Origin: an uncultured Faecalibacterium sp.
Lineage (GTDB): Bacteria > Bacillota > Clostridia > Oscillospirales > Ruminococcaceae
Assembly: GCA_934561555.1 (NCBI GenBank)
Contig: CAKTGQ010000046.1
Span: forward strand, 1 to 7,473
Direction of reading: 5' to 3'
Length of the DNA stretch: 7,473 bases
A program made the position numbers and the translations under genes. Under the pieces are notes generated by a model. The model was not told the origin of the DNA. It saw only the letters and a program-made list of their open reading frames with translations, and made no database searches. Position 1 is the first letter of the stretch. Each line of letters opens with the position of its first letter. Positions 4,719 through 7,473 of the stretch are shown one piece after another.

Positions 4719-5717
4719 ATGCGGAAGGAACTTTTCAAGAAAAAGCTGCTGCGGCGTGCAGCAGCACTGGTACTTGCGGCTGTGCTGGTCGTGGGCAGCG
4801 TGCTGCCTGCCGTTGCCGCAGTGCCGGAGGAGAGCAACAGCTATGTCGAATATATGCAAAAGGCTTTACTGTACCAGATGCTGGGCGATAAAGACGCAGG
4901 AATGCGTTATTTTGACCAGCAGATCCAGCAGGATCCCAGCGATCTGACCGCCTATCTGGTGCGTGCACAGCTGCGGCGGGCTGCCGGAGATATCGCCGGT
5001 GCCCGGCAGGACTGTGACTATGCCATAGGTCAGGCGGGAACAAACTTTGAAGCTAACCCTGAGATCTTCCTGTTCGGCTACTCTGTGCGTGCCGGTGTGG
5101 ATTTTCTGCTGGGAGATCAGGCACAGTATCTGGCAGATATGCAGACCAATATGGACTATACGAACCAGATCATGGGGCAGATTGGGCTGTATTATACTGG
5201 TGAGGATGCACAGACAGTCCGGGAGGAGCTGGCAAAGATCACTGCACAGATGAACGAACTGCGCAGCTGGTATAACAATGGCCATCCGGCACGGAGCTTT
5301 CAGACGGAGCACGCCAATGTGACCGGCAGTGTGGGCGATACCGCCATCCAGATCAACGAATCCTGGTCTGAAGATGGTCTGGATACCACCTGCAACACGA
5401 CCTTCCATCTCTCCCAGCCGGTTCGCAAGATGACCCGCAAAATAGAGGAAACGTTCGCGTTGGTTTATGCAATGGGAATGGAAGAAAGCGAAAACGGCGC
5501 AGTGGCATATTTTGTCCCGGCCGGTACTGCCCTGACCATGGAGCAGATCTTCCAGAGCGGGAAGAGCCGTGCCAAAAACTACACGACATTCCGTGCAGAG
5601 GATCTTTCCGGGGAGGAGATCTGGAGCGGTGAAAGCCTGACCGTGGAAGCCGGTAAGATCTACAAACTGGATTATGCATCTTCGGACAGCGTGGAAGTCT
5701 ACTTTATCGCAGTCTGA
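4719..5717 (+). CDS. Secreted TPR-like protein of unknown function
   Basis: I do not recognise this 332-residue protein. It begins with a clear signal peptide: a basic stretch (residues 2-13, several Lys/Arg), a hydrophobic core (14-29) and an Ala-rich end with likely cleavage after residue 33 or 34. There is no lipobox cysteine, so it should be secreted rather than a lipoprotein. Residues about 39-150 look like two to three tetratricopeptide-type helical repeats (for example A49, G56-D57, A60, P73, then A83, G90-D91, A94), a fold used to bind proteins. From about 195 to the end the sequence is polar and beta-prone, ending with alternating hydrophobics. The mature protein has two cysteines (C99, C225). 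GAGGTG (4706-4711) lies 7 bases before the ATG. Codons are visibly less GC-biased than in recF. It separates recF from remB and may be a lineage-specific insertion. Confidence 0.85.
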   Translation: MRKELFKKKLLRRAAALVLAAVLVVGSVLPAVAAVPEESNSYVEYMQKALLYQMLGDKDAGMRYFDQQIQQDPSDLTAYLVRAQLRRAAGDIAGARQDCDYAIGQAGTNFEANPEIFLFGYSVRAGVDFLLGDQAQYLADMQTNMDYTNQIMGQIGLYYTGEDAQTVREELAKITAQMNELRSWYNNGHPARSFQTEHANVTGSVGDTAIQINESWSEDGLDTTCNTTFHLSQPVRKMTRKIEETFALVYAMGMEESENGAVAYFVPAGTALTMEQIFQSGKSRAKNYTTFRAEDLSGEEIWSGESLTVEAGKIYKLDYASSDSVEVYFIAV

Positions 5718-5720
5718 ATA

Positions 5721-5768
5721 TATGCATAAAACTGTACGCACACAAACGACACATCTTTCCGGTACAGT
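5721..5768. repeat. Inverted repeats between the secreted-protein gene and remB
   Basis: The 68-base gap holds a perfect 8-bp palindrome TATGCATA (5721-5728) and a perfect 7-bp inverted repeat, ACTGTAC (5731-5737) with GTACAGT (5762-5768), separated by 24 bases. The right arm ends 2 bases before the remB ribosome-binding site. The long loop and missing T-run argue against a terminator; paired half-sites for a regulator of remB are possible. No good promoter was seen in this gap. Confidence 0.4.
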
Positions 5769-5785
5769 CAAAAGGAAAATACAGT

Positions 5786-6043
5786 ATGTATATTCATCTG
5801 GGGCGGGACTATGTCCTGAACGACCGTGACATCATTGGCATTTTTGATCTTGAGACTACCACCACCTCCCCCCGGGGGCGGGAGTTTTTGAACTACGCCC
5901 AGAAGAACGGGGCGGTGGTCAGCCTTTCGGACGAGCTGCCCCAGTGCTATGTGCTGGCAGACGGAGGGCTGGTGGATGCGGTGTATCTTTCGGAGCTGTC
6001 CAGCGCCGCCATGCGCCGCAGAGCGCAAAAGATGGTGGAGTGA
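5786..6043 (+). CDS. remB: Extracellular matrix regulator RemB (DUF370 family)
   Basis: This 85-residue protein belongs to the DUF370/RemA-RemB family. The B. subtilis homologue (YaaB) has the same place between recF and gyrB and takes part in activating biofilm matrix genes together with the DNA-binding paralogue RemA. The hallmark start MYIHLGRDYVLNDRDIIGIFD and the end around YLSELSSAAMRRRA (67-80) fit RemB rather than RemA. AAAGGA (5771-5776) precedes the ATG by 9 bases. Residues 24-32 (TTTTSPRGR) come from a very C/G-rich stretch with six C then five G (5868-5878). The role in this organism is inferred; the gene is common in Firmicutes that lack the B. subtilis matrix operons, so the conserved function may be broader. 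Confidence 0.92.
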   Translation: MYIHLGRDYVLNDRDIIGIFDLETTTTSPRGREFLNYAQKNGAVVSLSDELPQCYVLADGGLVDAVYLSELSSAAMRRRAQKMVE

Positions 6044-6183
6044 AATTTGCGGAAAACGGGCGGAAGATCCACAGAAAAAAGAGGGATGGGAAAGCCCTGG
6101 AACTACCCGGAAAGCCGCACCGTGCCAGCCGGAACGCCCTCTGCGGGCAGCGTGTGAAAACACAACAAAACGGCGAGAAAAAA

Positions 6184-6199
6184 GTACACCATGGTGTAC
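6184..6199. repeat. Perfect 16-bp palindrome at the gyrB promoter, candidate operator
   Basis: GTACACCATGGTGTAC is identical to its own reverse complement over all 16 bases. It covers the -35 position of the gyrB promoter (6192-6197), with its right end 15 bp before the -10 hexamer. Because it is upstream of the predicted start site it acts as DNA, not as an RNA hairpin. A dimeric repressor or activator would fit; the sequence matches no operator I know well. Confidence 0.65.
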
Positions 6200-6220
6200 C
6201 GGTTCCCGCTTTGCTATAAT
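6192..6220 (+). promoter_or_regulatory. Promoter of gyrB (extended -10)
   Basis: A perfect TATAAT (6215-6220) is preceded by TGC (6212-6214), an extended -10. At 17 bp upstream TGGTGT (6192-6197) matches only two bases of the -35 consensus, which the extended -10 may offset. Transcription would begin near 6227, giving an A-rich, unstructured leader of about 36 nucleotides. The weak -35 lies inside a 16-bp palindrome, suggesting regulated use. Confidence 0.72.
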
Positions 6221-6262
6221 TTGAAAAAACAAACGCAAAAACGAACAAAAGGGAGAAAGGAT

Positions 6263-7473
6263 ATGGCAGAAGAAATCATTACCAGTACAAATGCCGATAC
6301 CGTAACCGACCACGAGTATAACGCCAGCGAGATTCAGGTGCTGAAGGGTCTGGAGGCGGTGCGCAAGCGCCCGGGTATGTATATCGGCTCCACCGGTGAG
6401 CGCGGTCTGCATCATCTGGTGTACGAGATCGTGGACAACGCCATTGATGAGGCGCTGGCCGGTTACTGCGACCACATCGAGGTCAAGATCCTGAAGGACA
6501 ACATCATTCAGGTCACCGATAACGGCCGCGGCATCCCCGTGGACATTCAGGCCGATACCGGTCTGCCCGCCGTCACCGTGGTGTACACCATCCTGCACGC
6601 CGGCGGCAAGTTCGGCGGCGAGAACTCCGGCTACAAGGTGGCCGGCGGTCTGCACGGCGTGGGCGCTTCGGTGGTCAACGCCTGCTCCGAGTGGCTTACC
6701 GTCAACGTGCGCCGCGACGGCAAGGAGTACGAGCAGACCTTCCGTCGGGGCGACCCGGACGGCGCACTGAAGTGCATCGGCACGGTAGCCGAGGGCGTCA
6801 CCGGCACCCGGGTCACCTTCAAACCCGACCCGGAAATGTTCAAGGACACCACCGTCTACGACTTCGACACACTGGAAAAGCGCCTGCGGGAGGAAAGCTT
6901 CCTGAACGCCGGTGTCAAGATCACCCTGACCGATGAGCGTCAGCTGTACACCCCCGTGCTGGAGGACGGTCAGGAGGGCGACCCCTGCTACCGCTCCGAG
7001 GTCATGTGCTACGAGGGCGGCATCAAGAGCTTTGTCACCTATCTGGGCGAAAAGCGCAAGCTGGAAGTGCTGCACCCCAACGTTATCTACCTCAAGGGGC
7101 AGACCGACCGCGGCGTGGCAGAGATCGCCTTGCAGTACAATTCCAGCTACAACGAGCTGCTGCTGAGCTTTGCCAACAACGTCAACACCCCGGACGGCGG
7201 CACCCATGAAGAGGGCTTCAAAGCCAGCCTGACCCGCGTGTTCAACGATTACGGCCGCAGCCACGGCCTGCTGAAGGACAAGGACGAGAACCTGTCCGGC
7301 GCAGACGTGCGCGAGGGCCTGATCTGCGTCATCTCTGTCAAGCTGCAGGAGGCCGAATTTGAAGGCCAGACCAAGGCAAAACTGGGCAATACCGAGATCC
7401 GCACCCTCGTTTCCAACATGGTCTACTCCAAGCTGATGGAGTTCTTTGAGGAGAACCCCGGCGTGGCAAAGGC
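6263..7473 (+). CDS. gyrB: DNA gyrase subunit B, N-terminal part (runs off the right edge)
   Basis: GyrB is the ATPase subunit of DNA gyrase, which with GyrA introduces negative supercoils. The window holds 403 codons plus two bases of a protein usually about 640 residues in Firmicutes. The GHKL ATPase domain shows YEIVDNAIDEALAG (54-67; E55 is the expected catalytic glutamate and N59 the Mg-ATP asparagine), DNGRGIPV (86-93), LHAGGKF (111-117) and GGLHGVGASVVNA (128-140). The transducer domain follows, with GGTHEEGFK (312-320) and QTK (369-371), whose Q and K contact ATP. The TOPRIM domain and quinolone-related region lie outside. The ATG is set by GGGAG (6251-6255) 7 bases upstream, and the first conserved block (EIQVLKGLEAVRKRPGMYIG) begins at residue 23. 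It has its own promoter, so expression can be separate from recF. Confidence 0.98.
   Translation, partial: MAEEIITSTNADTVTDHEYNASEIQVLKGLEAVRKRPGMYIGSTGERGLHHLVYEIVDNAIDEALAGYCDHIEVKILKDNIIQVTDNGRGIPVDIQADTGLPAVTVVYTILHAGGKFGGENSGYKVAGGLHGVGASVVNACSEWLTVNVRRDGKEYEQTFRRGDPDGALKCIGTVAEGVTGTRVTFKPDPEMFKDTTVYDFDTLEKRLREESFLNAGVKITLTDERQLYTPVLEDGQEGDPCYRSEVMCYEGGIKSFVTYLGEKRKLEVLHPNVIYLKGQTDRGVAEIALQYNSSYNELLLSFANNVNTPDGGTHEEGFKASLTRVFNDYGRSHGLLKDKDENLSGADVREGLICVISVKLQEAEFEGQTKAKLGNTEIRTLVSNMVYSKLMEFFEENPGVAK

Larger units (their letters stand above)
6044..6262. other. remB-gyrB intergenic region
   Basis: This 219-base gap holds the gyrB promoter and palindrome in its right third. The left part contains two copies of GGAAAGCC (6089-6096 and 6109-6116, 20 bp apart) and a small hairpin GTGT-GAAA-ACAC (6152-6163). 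No intrinsic terminator for remB with a T-run was found. A degenerate DnaA-like AGATCCACA lies at 6065-6073 but stands alone. Confidence 0.5.

Noticed and set aside
6065..6073. AGATCCACA as a DnaA box upstream of gyrB
   Set aside because: Two mismatches to TTATCCACA, none of the species-specific variants seen at the origin, and no neighbouring boxes.
6040..6219. A possible 59-codon basic peptide starting at GTG and overlapping the remB stop by four bases (GTGA)
   Set aside because: The stop overlap is tempting for coupled translation, but the start is rare, there is no properly spaced ribosome-binding site, and the frame ends inside the gyrB -10 hexamer and covers the palindrome.
5768..7264. 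A 498-codon open frame antisense to remB and gyrB
   Set aside because: It runs through the gyrB promoter and two certain genes, and the peptide is low in recognisable motifs; it is a composition artefact.

Overview
The window is a chromosomal replication-origin neighbourhood from a low-to-mid-GC-phylum (Firmicutes/Bacillota) bacterium with GC-rich genes. Gene order is rpmH (leftward), then rightward dnaA, dnaN, yaaA-type S4 gene, recF, one extra secreted-protein gene, remB and gyrB. This matches the Bacillus subtilis origin order rpmH-dnaA-dnaN-yaaA-recF-remB(yaaB)-gyrB, except for the extra gene. GC-rich codon use, the protein sequences and the short DnaA linker fit a gut Oscillospiraceae/Ruminococcaceae member such as Faecalibacterium or a close relative. 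The genus is a recognition-based inference and was not searched.

Layout. Bases 1-83 are the 5' part of rpmH on the minus strand. Bases 84-458 are a divergent intergenic region with a near-consensus rpmH promoter, a T-rich stretch with inverted repeats, DnaA boxes and the dnaA promoter. dnaA (459-1781) is complete. Bases 1782-2178 are the likely replication origin proper: a dense cluster of DnaA boxes, then a short C-rich spacer, a DnaA-trio-like CTACTA tract and an AT-rich segment, and finally hairpins and the ribosome-binding site of dnaN. dnaN starts at TTG (2179-3285). The S4 gene (3298-3513) and recF (3514-4635) follow almost without gaps. A 332-residue secreted TPR-like protein of unknown function (4719-5717) sits where B. 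subtilis has nothing. remB (5786-6043) and the first 403 codons of gyrB (6263 to the window end) complete the region. gyrB has its own strong extended -10 promoter, with a perfect 16-bp palindrome over the -35 position.

How it works together. DnaA, made from dnaA, binds the boxes on both sides of its own gene. The box-spacer-trio module before dnaN is the best candidate for the strand-opening site. DnaN is the sliding clamp, RecF handles gapped DNA and stalled forks, and GyrB/GyrA supplies negative supercoiling. The S4 protein is probably an RNA- or ribosome-binding factor, and RemB is a small DNA-binding-type regulator.

No mobile element, CRISPR array, tRNA or rRNA was seen. I did not find a wholly new system. 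The points most worth following are the non-canonical but internally consistent DnaA boxes with about 11-bp phasing, the palindrome at the gyrB promoter, and the unrecognised secreted protein gene inside an otherwise conserved locus.
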